Shown here in pieces: positions 1-8,616 of a stretch of 64,000 bases of DNA (its first letter is position 1; every line of letters starts with the position of its first letter). The stretch spans positions 1,302,001-1,366,000 of the forward strand of contig NZ_BSUK01000001.1 in assembly GCF_030161555.1 (NCBI RefSeq), given 5' to 3'. This DNA is from Luteimicrobium album. GTDB lineage: Bacteria > Actinomycetota > Actinomycetes > Actinomycetales > Cellulomonadaceae. The notes beneath the pieces are model-generated. The model did not search any database, was not told the origin of the DNA, and saw only the letters and a list, made by a program, of their open reading frames with translations. Made by a program: the position numbers and the translations under genes.

Positions 1-1
1 C

Positions 2-478
2 CACGACCCACCACAGCGCGCCGAACCCGTCGACGCCCTGACCGGTGGTCGCGCCCGCCGACGTGTCCTTCACGAAGTAGTAGAGCGCGTGGCCGTCGTA
101 CGCGACCTGCTCGCTGCCGTCGTCACGCATGATCGTCGTGAGCTTCGCGGCGTCCACGCCGTCGCCGGCGGTGGGCTTCCCGGACGCCACGAGGGGCGGC
201 CATGCCGCCGCGCACGAGCCCGAGCACGTGGACTTCCCGGCCGGGTCGGCGACGAAGAGGTAGAGCGTGTTGCCCTTGCTGTCGGTGAGGTAGGTGCCGA
301 GGTCGCCCTGGTGAGCCTCGACCTCGACCGCGCCACCGGAGCCTGCGGCTGTCGACGGCGCCGGGTCCGTGCCACCGCCGCCCGAGCCTCCCGAGTCTCC
401 CGAGCTGCAGGCCGCGAGCGCCAGCGCGCCCGCGAGCGCCAGTCCCACTGCTCCGGCTCGTGCCGTGCGTCGTCCCAT
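2..478 (-). CDS. Secreted-repeat lipoprotein, C-terminus off window
   Basis: Reads on the minus strand from ATG at 478 and is still open at the window edge, so about 159 residues are visible. The N-terminus is a lipoprotein signal: two Arg, a hydrophobic stretch, then the lipobox LAAC followed by a Ser/Gly-rich linker. The rest carries the pattern of the secreted repeat of unknown function (COG4315/PF03640), seen in LGTYLTDSKGNTLYLF, a CSGACAAAWPP segment and a second copy starting DGHALYYF. These proteins are anchored outside the cytoplasmic membrane; their biochemical role is not established. A ribosome site GGGAGGAGC lies just upstream. It is divergent from the sensor-regulator gene at 694. 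Family call is confident; function is not. Confidence 0.85.
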   Translation of the reverse strand, partial: MGRRTARAGAVGLALAGALALAACSSGDSGGSGGGGTDPAPSTAAGSGGAVEVEAHQGDLGTYLTDSKGNTLYLFVADPAGKSTCSGSCAAAWPPLVASGKPTAGDGVDAAKLTTIMRDDGSEQVAYDGHALYYFVKDTSAGATTGQGVDGFGALWWVV

Positions 479-693
479 GTCGTGCTCCTCCCGGCCGCCG
501 CCGACGTCGTCCCGCCGGTGGCGGGGTCGTGCGGACCTCACCCCTGACACGAGGTGCGGGGGCGGCCGGTTCATCTCCGCGTTCCCTGGCTCTTCCCCGG
601 CCGGCGGCGGACAATGCGCAGAGCAGGGGACCGCTCTGGCGACGACGCCGCGGACGTGTGCTGGGCCGTCGCCACCGTCCGAGGAGTGCGAGC

Positions 694-2571
694 GTGGGCA
701 CGACGACGAGCCGTCCGACGGCGAACCCTGCGGCCAGGTCGGCGGGTTCCGCGACCCCCACCCCGCCGGCGGAGCGCCAGCTCGACACGCTCGCGCGCAT
801 GGCCGGCGACCTGGCGGGTCACTTCGACCTGGAGCCGCTGCTGGAGCGGATCCTGCGGCACACGATGGAGCTGCTGGGCTGTGACAGCGGCTCGGTGTGC
901 ACGGTCGACGAGGCCGCGGGGACGTACCGCAAGGAGGTCGACCTGGGGGTCGCGTGCCGGGCCGGGCGCACGTACCCGCTCGACGAGGGCGTCACGGGCG
1001 AGGTGGTGCGTCGGCGCTCGCCGGTGATCCTCGACGAGTACGCGCAGGTCGCCGGCGGCCACATCCCGGAGCCGGAGCGGAGCGCGCTGCACGGCGTGAT
1101 CGGGGTCCCGATCCGGTGGAACGGGTCGATCGTGGGGGCGTGCGTGGTGTTCAGCCGCGACCCGCTGCGCCGCTTCACGCCGGCGGAGGCGGCGCTGCTC
1201 GAGCTGTTCGCGACGCACGCGGCGATCGCGATCACGAACGCCCGCCTGCACGCCGAGGCGGCGCGGCGCGCGCAGGAGGCGGCGACCCTCGCGGAGCGTG
1301 ACCGCGTGGTCCGGGACGTGCACGACACGGTCGGGCGCGGCCTCGCGGCGGTGCTGCTCGAGCTCGACGGCGCGGAGGAGCGGCTCGCGACCGCGACCGG
1401 GACGCACGGGTCGTCGTCGGGCGGGGCGCGTGACGCCGTCCGCAGGGCGCGAGCCGCGGCCCGCGCCGCGCTCGCCGAGACGCGCCGGACGGCGCTCGGC
1501 CTGGGGCCGTCCCTGCTCGACGGGCGGTCGCTCGCCGAGGCGGTCGGGCTCGAGCTCACGTGGGCGGGTTCGGCGGCGTCGCTCGAGACGCGGCTCGTGA
1601 CCGTGGGCGACGAGCGCCCGCTCGCGGAGGACGTGTCCCGCCAGCTCTTCCGGGTGGTCCAGGAGTGCCTGACGAACGTCGTCGACCACGCGCACGCGCG
1701 CTCGGTGCGCGTCGGGCTGGTGTTCGGGGACGAGTCGGTCGCGGCGATCGTCGAGGACGACGGCGACGGGTTCGACGCGGCGGCCCTCCGGCTGCCGCCT
1801 GAACCGGGGCAGACTCGTGGCCTCGGGCTGCAGGGGCTGTGGGCGCGGACCCGGCACCTGGGCGGCACGGTGGTGGTGGACTCGACGCCCGGCTGGGGCA
1901 CGCGCGTGCGGGCCGAGGTCCCCTACGCGACCGGCCTCGCGGACGGGACCCGGTCGCGGTGGCGCGTGCTCGTCGTCCACCCGAGCCCCGTGGTCCGCGC
2001 GGGCCTCGTGCACATGCTCGGCGCCGTCGAGCCCGACGTGCAGGTGGTGGGCGAGGTCGCCGACCCGGCGCAGGCGCTCGAGGCGTACGAGCTGCTGCAC
2101 CCGCACGTCGTCCTCGGGCCGCTGCACATGCCGCACGTCGACGGCGTGCAGCTCACCTCCTACCTGCGCGCGTCGCACCCGCACGCGGCCGTGGTGCTCC
2201 TCGTCGGGTCGGTCGCGGACGACCGCGTCCGCGACGCCGCGCAGGGCGGCGCGGTCGGCTTCGTGAGCCACGACGTCGACGGCGCGGGGCTCGCGCGCGC
2301 GGTCGTCGCCGCGGCGCGCGGGGACTCGCTCGTCGGGGCCGACCTGTTCACGACGCCGGGCGGCTCCGGGCCGGGCAGGCCGCTCACCGCGCGCGAGCGC
2401 GAGGTCCGCGGGCTCCTCGAGGAGGGGCTCGCCTACAAGCAGGTCGCGAGCCGGCTCGGGATCTCCGTGAAGACCGTCGAGAAGCACGTGGGCGCGATCC
2501 TCCGGAAGACGGGCGCGCCGAATCGCGCGGCGCTCGGCACCCGCCCGGACCCGCTGGACAGCGTCCTCTGA
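694..2571 (+). CDS. Hybrid GAF-histidine kinase fused to LuxR-type response regulator
   Basis: One 625-residue protein. GTG at 694 is chosen because GAGGAG sits 7 nt upstream. Domains in order: a GAF domain (about 45-190), a HisKA_3 dimerisation box RDVHDTVGRGL with the phosphorylatable His at about 210, an HATPase_c domain (N-box VQECLTNVVDHA near 322, G-box DDGDGFD and GLGLQGLWARTRHLGG), a receiver-like domain (about 425-545) and a C-terminal LuxR helix-turn-helix (LTAREREV to KTVEKHVGAILRK). NarX/DesK-type kinases normally pass phosphate to a separate NarL-type regulator; here both are in one chain. The receiver is degenerate: the acidic pair is missing (VVHPSP), the acceptor Asp is replaced by Pro at about 476 (VVLGPLHMP), and the conserved Lys is absent (GFVSHD). 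It cannot be phosphorylated in the usual way. Cytoplasmic, no membrane segment seen. Confidence 0.85.
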   Translation: MGTTTSRPTANPAARSAGSATPTPPAERQLDTLARMAGDLAGHFDLEPLLERILRHTMELLGCDSGSVCTVDEAAGTYRKEVDLGVACRAGRTYPLDEGVTGEVVRRRSPVILDEYAQVAGGHIPEPERSALHGVIGVPIRWNGSIVGACVVFSRDPLRRFTPAEAALLELFATHAAIAITNARLHAEAARRAQEAATLAERDRVVRDVHDTVGRGLAAVLLELDGAEERLATATGTHGSSSGGARDAVRRARAAARAALAETRRTALGLGPSLLDGRSLAEAVGLELTWAGSAASLETRLVTVGDERPLAEDVSRQLFRVVQECLTNVVDHAHARSVRVGLVFGDESVAAIVEDDGDGFDAAALRLPPEPGQTRGLGLQGLWARTRHLGGTVVVDSTPGWGTRVRAEVPYATGLADGTRSRWRVLVVHPSPVVRAGLVHMLGAVEPDVQVVGEVADPAQALEAYELLHPHVVLGPLHMPHVDGVQLTSYLRASHPHAAVVLLVGSVADDRVRDAAQGGAVGFVSHDVDGAGLARAVVAAARGDSLVGADLFTTPGGSGPGRPLTAREREVRGLLEEGLAYKQVASRLGISVKTVEKHVGAILRKTGAPNRAALGTRPDPLDSVL

Positions 2572-2588
2572 CCGCTCCCCCTGCGGCT

Positions 2589-2635
2589 CCTCGCGCGGCT
2601 CGAAGCCGGTCGCGGGTCTCCTTCGAGCGGCGAGG
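2589..2635. terminator. Stem-loop between convergent genes
   Basis: CCTCG and GCTCGAAG on the left (2589-2605) pair with CTTCGAGC and CGAGG on the right (2621-2635), with a small internal bulge and a loop of about 15 nt. It lies between the converging stops of the sensor gene and the CHY zinc-finger gene, so it could end both transcripts. There is no T-run. Confidence 0.4.
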
Positions 2636-2636
2636 C

Positions 2637-2999
2637 TCAGTCGGCGAAGTACAGGTGCGCGTGCGTCCGGCACCCGGGGTTGAAGGGCGCGGCGCACCGG
2701 GGGCACGCGTCGGACGCGCGGTACTCGGGCGTCGTCATGACGTGCCCGCACACCCCGCACAGGGCGGACGGCTCGTCCCACGCGGACCGCGGCCGGGGCC
2801 GGGCGGGGTGGTCGGCGTCGTCCTCGTGGCACGCGAAGCACGGGCACCAGGCGCCACAGCACCAGAACCGGAGCGCGACGACGTCGAGGGGTGAGGACCA
2901 GTGGACGCAGCGGGTCTCGCGGTCGACGACGGCGCCCCGCACGGGCGGGAGCGGGAGCCGCGCAGGCGCGTCCCCGGTGCACGTTCGTGCTTCCACCAT
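2637..2999 (-). CDS. CHY-type zinc finger protein
   Basis: 120 residues. The region from about residue 20 onward is the CHY zinc finger (PF05495): a CVHW start, the paired Cys cluster [13 protein letters not shown], then [22 protein letters not shown] and a terminal [12 protein letters not shown]. These Cys/His sets bind several zinc ions. In bacteria the family has no defined role; eukaryotic members sit on ubiquitin ligases. The start is uncertain: ATG at 2999 has no good ribosome site and a slightly later start is possible. Converges with the sensor-regulator gene and is divergent from the oleate hydratase gene at 3086. Confidence 0.8.
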   Translation of the reverse strand: MVEARTCTGDAPARLPLPPVRGAVVDRETRCVHWSSPLDVVALRFWCCGAWCPCFACHEDDADHPARPRPRSAWDEPSALCGVCGHVMTTPEYRASDACPRCAAPFNPGCRTHAHLYFAD

Positions 3000-3085
3000 G
3001 CCGCCCGACGCTACCCGACCTACCGTCGAAACCGGCGGGGGCGCACGGCCCCACCGACCCCGACGACGGCCGCAGGGAGCACCGC

Positions 3086-4922
3086 ATGTACTACAGCAAC
3101 GGCAACTACGAGGCGTTCGCCCGGCCCCGCAAGCCGGCGGGGGTCGACGACAAGTCGGCGTGGCTGGTCGGAGCGGGCCTCGCGTCGATGGCGGCTGCGA
3201 CGTTCCTGATCCGCGACGGGCAGCTCGCGGGCGACCGGATCACGATCCTCGAGCGCCTCCCCTGCCCGGCGGCGCGCTCGACGGCATCAGGAAGCCGAAG
3301 AAGGGCTTCGTGATCCGCGGCGGGCGCGAGATGGAGGACCACATGGAGTGCCTGTGGGACCTCTTCCGGACCATCCCGTCGCTCGAGGTCGAGGGGTCGG
3401 TGCTCGACGAGTTCTACTGGCTCAACAAGGACGACCCGAACTACTCGCTCTGTCGCGTCACCGAGAACCGGGGCCAGGACGCGCACACGAACAAGCTCTT
3501 CACCCTGAACGAGAAGGCGCAGAAGGACCTGATCAAGGTCTTCATGGCGCCCCGCGAGGAGATGGAGGGCAAGCGCATCGACGAGGTCTTCGGCGAGGAC
3601 TTCCTGAAGTCCAACTTCTGGCTGTACTGGCGCACGATGTTCGCGTTCGAGGAGTGGCACTCGGCGCTCGAGATGAAGCTCTACATCCACCGGTTCGTGC
3701 ACCACATCGGCGGTCTGCCGGACCTGTCGGCGCTCAAGTTCACGAAGTACAACCAGTACGAGTCGCTCGTCCTGCCGCTCTACCGGTGGCTGCTCGACCA
3801 GGGTGTGACGTTCCGGTTCGCGACCGAGGTCACCGACATCGACTTCACGTTCGACGGCGGCCGCAAGCAGGCGACCCGCCTCCACTGGGTGAAGCGTGCG
3901 TCGAGCGGCGAGGGTGGCGCGAGCGCGGCCGACGCCGTCGGCGGGGTGGACCTCGGGCCGGACGACCTGGTCCTCGCGACCATCGGCGGGCTCACGGAGA
4001 ACTCCGACGAGGGCGACCAGCACACGCCGGCCCGCATCGACGAGGGCCCGCCGCGGGCTGGGAGCTGTGGAAGAAGATCGCCGCGAAAGACCCGGCGTTC
4101 GGGCGCCCGGAGGTGTTCTGCGGCGACATCCCGAAGTCGAAGTGGCAGTCGGCGACCGTCACGACGCTCGACAAGCGGATCCCCGAGTACATCCAGCGGA
4201 TCGCGCAGCGCGACCCGTTCAGCGGGAAGGTCGTCACGGGCGGCATCGTGACGGCGCGCGACTCGTCGTGGCTCATGAGCTGGACGGTGAACCGGCAGCC
4301 GCACTTCAAGCAGCAGTCGCCCGACGAGATCGTCGTGTGGGTGTACGGGCTGTTCGTCGAGACGCCCGGCGACTACGTGAAGAAGGCGCTCCAGGACTGC
4401 ACCGGCGAAGAGATCACCCAGGAGTGGCTCTACCACCTGGGGATTCCGGTCGAGGACATCCCGACGCTCGCCGCGGAGGCCGCGACCTGCGTGCCCGTGA
4501 TGATGCCGTACGTGACGTCGTTCTTCATGCCGCGTCGCGCCGGCGACCGGCCGGACGTCGTGCCCGAGGGGTCGGTGAACTTCGCGTTCATCGGCCAGTT
4601 CGCCGAGACCACGCGCGACACGATCTTCACGACCGAGTACTCGGTGCGGACCGGCATGGAGGCCGCCTACCAGCTCCTCGACGTCGAGCGCGGCGTGCCC
4701 GAGGTCTTCGGCTCCACGTACGACGTCCGCAAGCTCCTCGCCGCGACGAGTCGCCTGCGCGACGGCGAGGAGGTCGACCTGCCCGGGCCGAAGTTCCTGC
4801 GCGAGCGGCTGCTGCGCCGTCTGGACGGCACGCAGATCGGCGAGCTGCTCACGGACTTCGGGCTCATCCCGGAGACGTCGGCCGCCACACGCCGGGCACG
4901 CGCGGACGACGCCGTCGAGTAG
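3086..4922 (+). CDS. ohyA: Oleate hydratase (two frameshifts)
   Basis: FAD-dependent fatty-acid hydratase of the MCRA family, adding water to the cis-9 double bond of oleate to give 10-hydroxystearate. ATG at 3086 is preceded by AGGGAG. The N-terminus [17 protein letters not shown] and the FAD motif [15 protein letters not shown] are typical. The frame breaks at the C-run 3259-3262 and again at 4047-4049; adding one C at each gives [18 protein letters not shown] and [17 protein letters not shown] and a continuous protein of about 612 residues, the usual family length. The C-terminal half is well conserved ([33 protein letters not shown]). Probably intact in the organism. Stands alone. Confidence 0.88.
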
Positions 4923-4940
4923 GGCGGGTCGGACCCTGCG

Positions 4941-5219
4941 CTACGTGCGGCCGTGCTTCCTGTAGACGTCCGGCCGGTTCCCCACGGTGAGCACGGTCAC
5001 CAGGACCCTCCGGTCGTCCACCTCGCCGATGACGCGGTAGTCGCCGGCGACGCGGATCCGGTACGCGTCGTGCCCGGAGAGCTGCTTGCACCCGTGTGGA
5101 CGAGGGTCGGACTCGAGAGCGCCGGCGGCGTCGAGGACCGCAACCTGCACCTTCAGCGGGAGCTTCTTGATCTCACGCGCCGCCCCGGTGGTGAACTCGA
5201 CCGTGTAACTGCCGGTCAT
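4941..5219 (-). CDS. RelE/ParE-superfamily toxin
   Basis: 92 residues. The sequence YTVEFTTGAAREIKKLPLKVQ, the RIRVAGDYRVIGEVDD core and the VTVLTVGNRPDVYRK end match RelE-type mRNA interferases, which cut mRNA in the ribosome A site when freed from their antitoxin. Basic residues of the RelE active site (Arg in RIRVAGDYRV and the terminal YRKHGRT) are present. The ATG overlaps the antitoxin stop by 4 nt, so the two are translated together. The antitoxin gene comes first, the usual order for YefM/RelE pairs. Confidence 0.88.
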   Translation of the reverse strand: MTGSYTVEFTTGAAREIKKLPLKVQVAVLDAAGALESDPRPHGCKQLSGHDAYRIRVAGDYRVIGEVDDRRVLVTVLTVGNRPDVYRKHGRT

Positions 5220-5470
5220 CGGCCGGCGAGCAGGTCAGCACGCAGGTCCGCGAGTGAAATACGCTCGCCGTCGTCGGCCTTCTTCGCGGCGAGGTAGGCG
5301 CGCACGTCTGCGTCCATGTCGATCTGCTCGAGGAGGTCGAGGTCGTCAGCGGAGACCAGGGCGGCTACCGGCTTGCCGTTCTTGGTGACGGTGACGCGCT
5401 CGTGGGTGTACGCGACGCGCGCGACGGTGTCGGAGAGGTTGTCGCGCAGTTCGCGCATCGGGATGCCCAT
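5216..5470 (-). CDS. Phd/YefM-family antitoxin
   Basis: About 85 residues. The N-terminus MGIPMRELRDNLSDTVARV and the segment VTVTKNGKPVAALVSADDL are the DNA-binding Phd/YefM fold; the C-terminal part (ADVRAYLAAKKADDGERISLADLR) would neutralise the toxin. The reading frame is open further upstream, but starts at 5470, 5479 or 5488 are favoured because they lie just after a perfect operator palindrome (5493-5508); longer starts would run through it. It is likely autorepressed together with the toxin. Confidence 0.85.
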   Translation of the reverse strand: MGIPMRELRDNLSDTVARVAYTHERVTVTKNGKPVAALVSADDLDLLEQIDMDADVRAYLAAKKADDGERISLADLRADLLAGR

Positions 5471-5492
5471 GGTCACCATGGTACGCATGAGA

Positions 5493-5508
5493 CATTGTGT
5501 ACACAATG
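5493..5508. promoter_or_regulatory. YefM-type operator palindrome
   Basis: CATTGTGTACACAATG is a perfect 16-bp palindrome centred on TGTACA, the core recognised by YefM antitoxins in the well-studied yefM-yoeB operon. It sits 23 bp before the chosen antitoxin start. The right half, read on the minus strand, contains a -10-like TACACAAT, so binding would block the promoter. Confidence 0.75.
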
Positions 5509-5569
5509 ACGTGGACGTAGGCACCGAGGTTGTTCTGCCTGACCCGGGGGCGGGACCCGCCCCGCAGCG

Positions 5570-5889
5570 TCAGACGGTCAGGACGATCTTGCCGAACGGG
5601 TCGCCCTGCTCGAGGTGCCGGTGCGCCTCGGCCGCCTGCTCGAGCGTGAACGTCCGGTCCACGGTCGGCACGATCGCGCCGGTGCGCAGGCCAGCGCCGA
5701 GGAACGCCGCCATCCGCCGGACCACGACCGGGTCGAGGGTGTGCTCGAAGCTCATGTAGCGGTGGATGGTCAGGGGCGCCTGCATCGGCATGGACGCGGG
5801 GCGAGGGTCGAGCCAGCCGACGGTGACGAGCGTGCCCCGCGGACCCGCCGCCGTCGCGAGGTCGGCGAGGCCCGGGCCGCTCACCCGGT
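5570..5889 (-). pseudogene. Quinone oxidoreductase, C-terminal fragment
   Basis: Only the C-terminal third of a medium-chain (MDR/QOR) zinc-binding-type dehydrogenase remains: GPGLADLATAAGPRGTLVTVGWLD, the middle VRRMAAFLGAGLRTGAIVP and the typical end FTLEQAAEAHRHLEQGDPFGKIVLTV. The family is normally about 320 residues; the catalytic and NADPH-binding N-terminal parts are absent. Homology stops at about 5885, exactly where a TetR C-terminus begins on the other strand. A single deletion explains both losses. No plausible start lies in frame, so this is a remnant. Confidence 0.8.
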
Positions 5890-6176
5890 GGATCGACGGG
5901 TTCGTGGACTTCCTCGTGACCAAGCACGGCCTCGCCGCCGTCCTCCAGTCCGACGACGCCTGCTTCGACCCGCTGCACACCTCCTTCCTCGAGCGCCTCG
6001 TGCCGGTGTGCGAGCAGCTCGTCGACGCCGCCACCGCGAGCGGCGAGATCACGACGCCGATCGAGCCGATCGAGCTCATGCGCGGCGTCGGGAACCTGTG
6101 CGCGGGCGCGACCAGCAACCACGGCTTCGACGCCCGGCGGCTCGTGGGGCTACTGGTGGCGGGGCTGCGCGGCTGA
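5880..6176 (+). pseudogene. TetR-family regulator, C-terminal fragment
   Basis: The segment from LTRWIDGFVDFLVTKHGLAAVL to DARRLVGLLVAGLRG is the ligand-binding C-terminal half of a TetR regulator of the SbtR-like group. The N-terminal helix-turn-helix is absent. The fragment begins at the same point (about 5880-5889) where the oppositely transcribed quinone oxidoreductase fragment ends, so the pair was probably once a divergent regulator-target couple whose shared promoter and both N-termini were deleted. Without a DNA-binding domain it cannot regulate. Confidence 0.75.
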
Positions 6177-6215
6177 CCGGACGCCGTCGAGCAGGGGCCG
6201 ACCGGCGGGCGCGCC

Positions 6216-6890
6216 TCACGGCTGACGGCGCGTGACCTCCCACGCGGCCGCGTCGGCGAGGTCTCCGGACTCGACCCGGACGTAGACCAGCCGGTCGTGC
6301 AGACGGTTGCGCCGGCCTGCCCAGAGCTCGACCTCCGTGCAGTCGATACGCCACCCGCCCCAGTGGCCGGGAAGGGGCACGTCGGCGGCGGAGCCCGTGT
6401 CCGGGTAGAGGGCGGCGTACCGGTCGTAGGCGGCCTCGAGCGCGGCACGGTCGGCGACCGGGCTCGACTGGTGCGACGCCCACGCGCTGATCCGCGACCC
6501 CCAGGGCCGGCCGGCGAAGTACTCGGCGACCTCGTCGCGCCCGAGCTCCACGGCCCGTCCGCGGAACCGCACCGCCCGGTACATCGCCGGCCAGGTCAGG
6601 GCCGCGGCGACCCCGCCCGTCGCGGCGATCTCGGCTCCCTTCGCCGAGCGCAGGTCGCTCACGAAGCCGGGGCCGCGCGCGTCGAGGAACCGCATCAGGA
6701 CGGTGCGCACGTCGGGCGCACCGGCCGCGTCGACCGTCGCGACGGACAGGGCCGTCGGCTCGGGCACGTCCCCGCGCTCCGCCTGACGACGGCGAGCCGC
6801 GTCGACCCAGCGACGGACCTGCTCGAGCGGGGTGGGGGCGAGCGCAGCCTCGGCGAGGCCGTCGCCGGCGTAGTCCGTGTGGACGATCAC
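6216..6890 (-). CDS. pdxH: Pyridoxamine 5'-phosphate oxidase
   Basis: FMN-dependent oxidase turning pyridoxine or pyridoxamine 5'-phosphate into pyridoxal 5'-phosphate, the last step of B6 salvage. About 224 residues from GTG at 6890 (an upstream GTG at 6908 is also possible; neither has a clear ribosome site). Family features: the N-terminal PTPLEQVRRWVDAA, the FMN region TALSVATVDAAGAPDVRTVLM, the FRGRAVELG strand, the ISAWASHQSSPVADRAALE block and the PLPGHWGGWRI and RLVYVRV ends. The C-terminus is VTRRQP where many PdxH proteins end in RLxP, a small difference. Confidence 0.9.
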   Translation of the reverse strand: MIVHTDYAGDGLAEAALAPTPLEQVRRWVDAARRRQAERGDVPEPTALSVATVDAAGAPDVRTVLMRFLDARGPGFVSDLRSAKGAEIAATGGVAAALTWPAMYRAVRFRGRAVELGRDEVAEYFAGRPWGSRISAWASHQSSPVADRAALEAAYDRYAALYPDTGSAADVPLPGHWGGWRIDCTEVELWAGRRNRLHDRLVYVRVESGDLADAAAWEVTRRQP

Positions 6891-7012
6891 GCTCGCAGCG
6901 TAGGTCACCGGGTCGTCACGCGAGTACCTCGAGCGTCCGCTCGCCACGCTTCCGTCTGACGCCCTGAGCGAGATCGACGCGCAGGGGCGTCGACTGGTCC
7001 TGTCGCTGTCGC

Positions 7013-7309
7013 TCAGGCGCGGGCCGGGTCGGTCGCCTTCCCGTCGAGCCAGAGGGTGTCGGACGCGTCTGCGTGCGACCCGGACGTCCCGACGTGCTTG
7101 GAGCTGATCGTCGGACCGTTCTTCACGACGTGGACGATCGCCATGCCGTGCCCGCGGCCGAGGTCGTACTCGTCCTTGAGCCACTCGAGGATGACGCCCG
7201 CCTTCACGGACGGGTCGGCGTAGCCCCGGGCGGTCGCCTCGTCGACGATCTCGCGCGGCGTCTTGCCGGTCTTGGTCTCGACGGCGTCGAGGTAGGCCTG
7301 GAACGACAT
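7013..7309 (-). CDS. DUF4287 domain protein
   Basis: 98 residues from ATG 7309, with AGGAGG six bases upstream. The N-terminal MSFQAYLDAVETKTGKTP and the ILEWLKDEYDLGRGHGMAI helix-loop are the DUF4287 signature, a small actinobacterial and proteobacterial domain of unknown function often found alone or joined to a DUF1801/SRPBCC-like domain. Here the DUF4287 part is followed by a short tail ending ATDPARA. No signal peptide or membrane segment. It lies just downstream of the hut operon on the same strand but is separated from it by a strong hairpin. Confidence 0.8.
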   Translation of the reverse strand: MSFQAYLDAVETKTGKTPREIVDEATARGYADPSVKAGVILEWLKDEYDLGRGHGMAIVHVVKNGPTISSKHVGTSGSHADASDTLWLDGKATDPARA

Positions 7310-7405
7310 GGTGGTCCTCCTGCTCGGGTGGGGGCTACGCGATGGGCGTCGCCGCTTCACCCTCTCTGACCTGCGTCGTCGCCTCAACTCATCGCGGACC
7401 CGCGC

Positions 7406-7472
7406 CGAGTCAGCGGATCTGTCGCGAGTCAGCGGCGATCCGGCACTGACTCGCGGGTTTCACGCTGACTCG
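7406..7472. repeat. Four-copy CGAGTCAGCG repeat containing the hut operon terminator
   Basis: CGAGTCAGCG occurs at 7406-7415 and 7425-7434, and its inverse (CTGACTCG core) at 7446-7453 and 7465-7472, about 19-20 bp apart. The second and third copies pair as a perfect 9-bp stem (GCGAGTCAG 7424-7432 with CTGACTCGC 7446-7454, loop 13), which would end the hut transcript right after the hutI stop. The fourth copy lies over the last codons of hutI. Confidence 0.6.
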
Positions 7473-8616
7473 CCGGCCGGCGCGCCGCCGACGACGGTCT
7501 GCCGCACCAGCGGAACCCCCGGCCGGTAGGCGAGGTGCACCGCCGACGGCGCGTCGAGCACCGCGTAGTCGGCTCGCGCCCCGACGCGCAGGTGCCCGAC
7601 GTCGTCGCGTCGCAGCGACGCCGCTCCCCCGGCCGTCGCGCACCACAGCGCCTCGCGGGGCGTCATCCTCAGCTCGCGCACGCCGAGCGCGATGCAGAAC
7701 GGCATCGACGAGGTGTAGCTGCTGCCCGGGTTGCAGTCGGTCGCGAGGGCCACGGTGACGCCGGCGTCGAGGAGGCGCCGCGCGTCGGGGTAGGGCGCGC
7801 GGCTCGAGAACTCGACCCCCGGGAGCAGCCCGGCGACGGTGCCGCTCGACGCGAGCGCGTCGACATCGGCGTCGGTGAGGTAGGTGCAGTGGTCCGCGGC
7901 CGCGGCCCCGACCTCGCACGCGACCTGGACACCCGGCCCGTACCCGAGCTGGTTCGCGTGCACGCGCGCCGCGAGCCCCGCGGCGATCCCGGCCCGCAGG
8001 ACGGCGCGCGCGGCGTCCGCGTCGAAAGCCCCTCTTCGCAGAACACGTCGATCCAGCGGGCGTGCGGCACACAGGCGTCGAGCATCGGGCCGGTGACGAG
8101 CGCGACGTACTCGGCCACCTCGGTCCCCGAGGGCACGACGTGCGCCCCGAGGTACGTGGTCTCGTCGGTGTGATGGCGGGCGATGCGGAGCGCGCGCTCC
8201 TCGTCGGGCACGGTCAGCCCGTAGCCGCTCTTGATCTCGACGGTCGTCGTGCCCTGACGGCACATCTCCGCGAGGTGGCGCCGGACGCCCGCGTCGAGGT
8301 CGTCGTCGGACGCGGCCCGGGTCGCGGCAACCGTGGTGCGGATCCCGCCCGCCCGGTACGGCTCGCCGGCCATGCGCGCCTCGAACTCCGCGGCGCGATC
8401 ACCCGCGAACACGAGGTGCGTGTGCGAGTCGACGAAGCCGGGTATCACCGCGCCGCCGCCGACGTCGTCGCGCTCGTCCACGGCGGGGGCGTCCGCGGCG
8501 TTGCCCCACCAGGCGACCCGCCCACCCTCGACGACGAACGCCGCGTCCGCGAGCACGGGCCGCTCAGCGTCCCACGTGGTGAGCTCGCCGATCCCGGTCA
8601 CCAGGCGGGCGCTCAC
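7460..8616 (-). CDS. hutI: Imidazolonepropionase (one frameshift)
   Basis: Zinc amidohydrolase opening 4-imidazolone-5-propionate to N-formimino-L-glutamate, the third step of histidine breakdown. GTG at 8616 overlaps the hutF stop (GTGA). Metal motif [16 protein letters not shown], then [11 protein letters not shown], and in the second half [27 protein letters not shown] and [16 protein letters not shown]. The frame breaks in the C-run 8029-8032; adding one base gives [15 protein letters not shown] and a continuous 385-residue protein, normal for HutI. Last gene of the five-gene hut operon. Confidence 0.9.
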
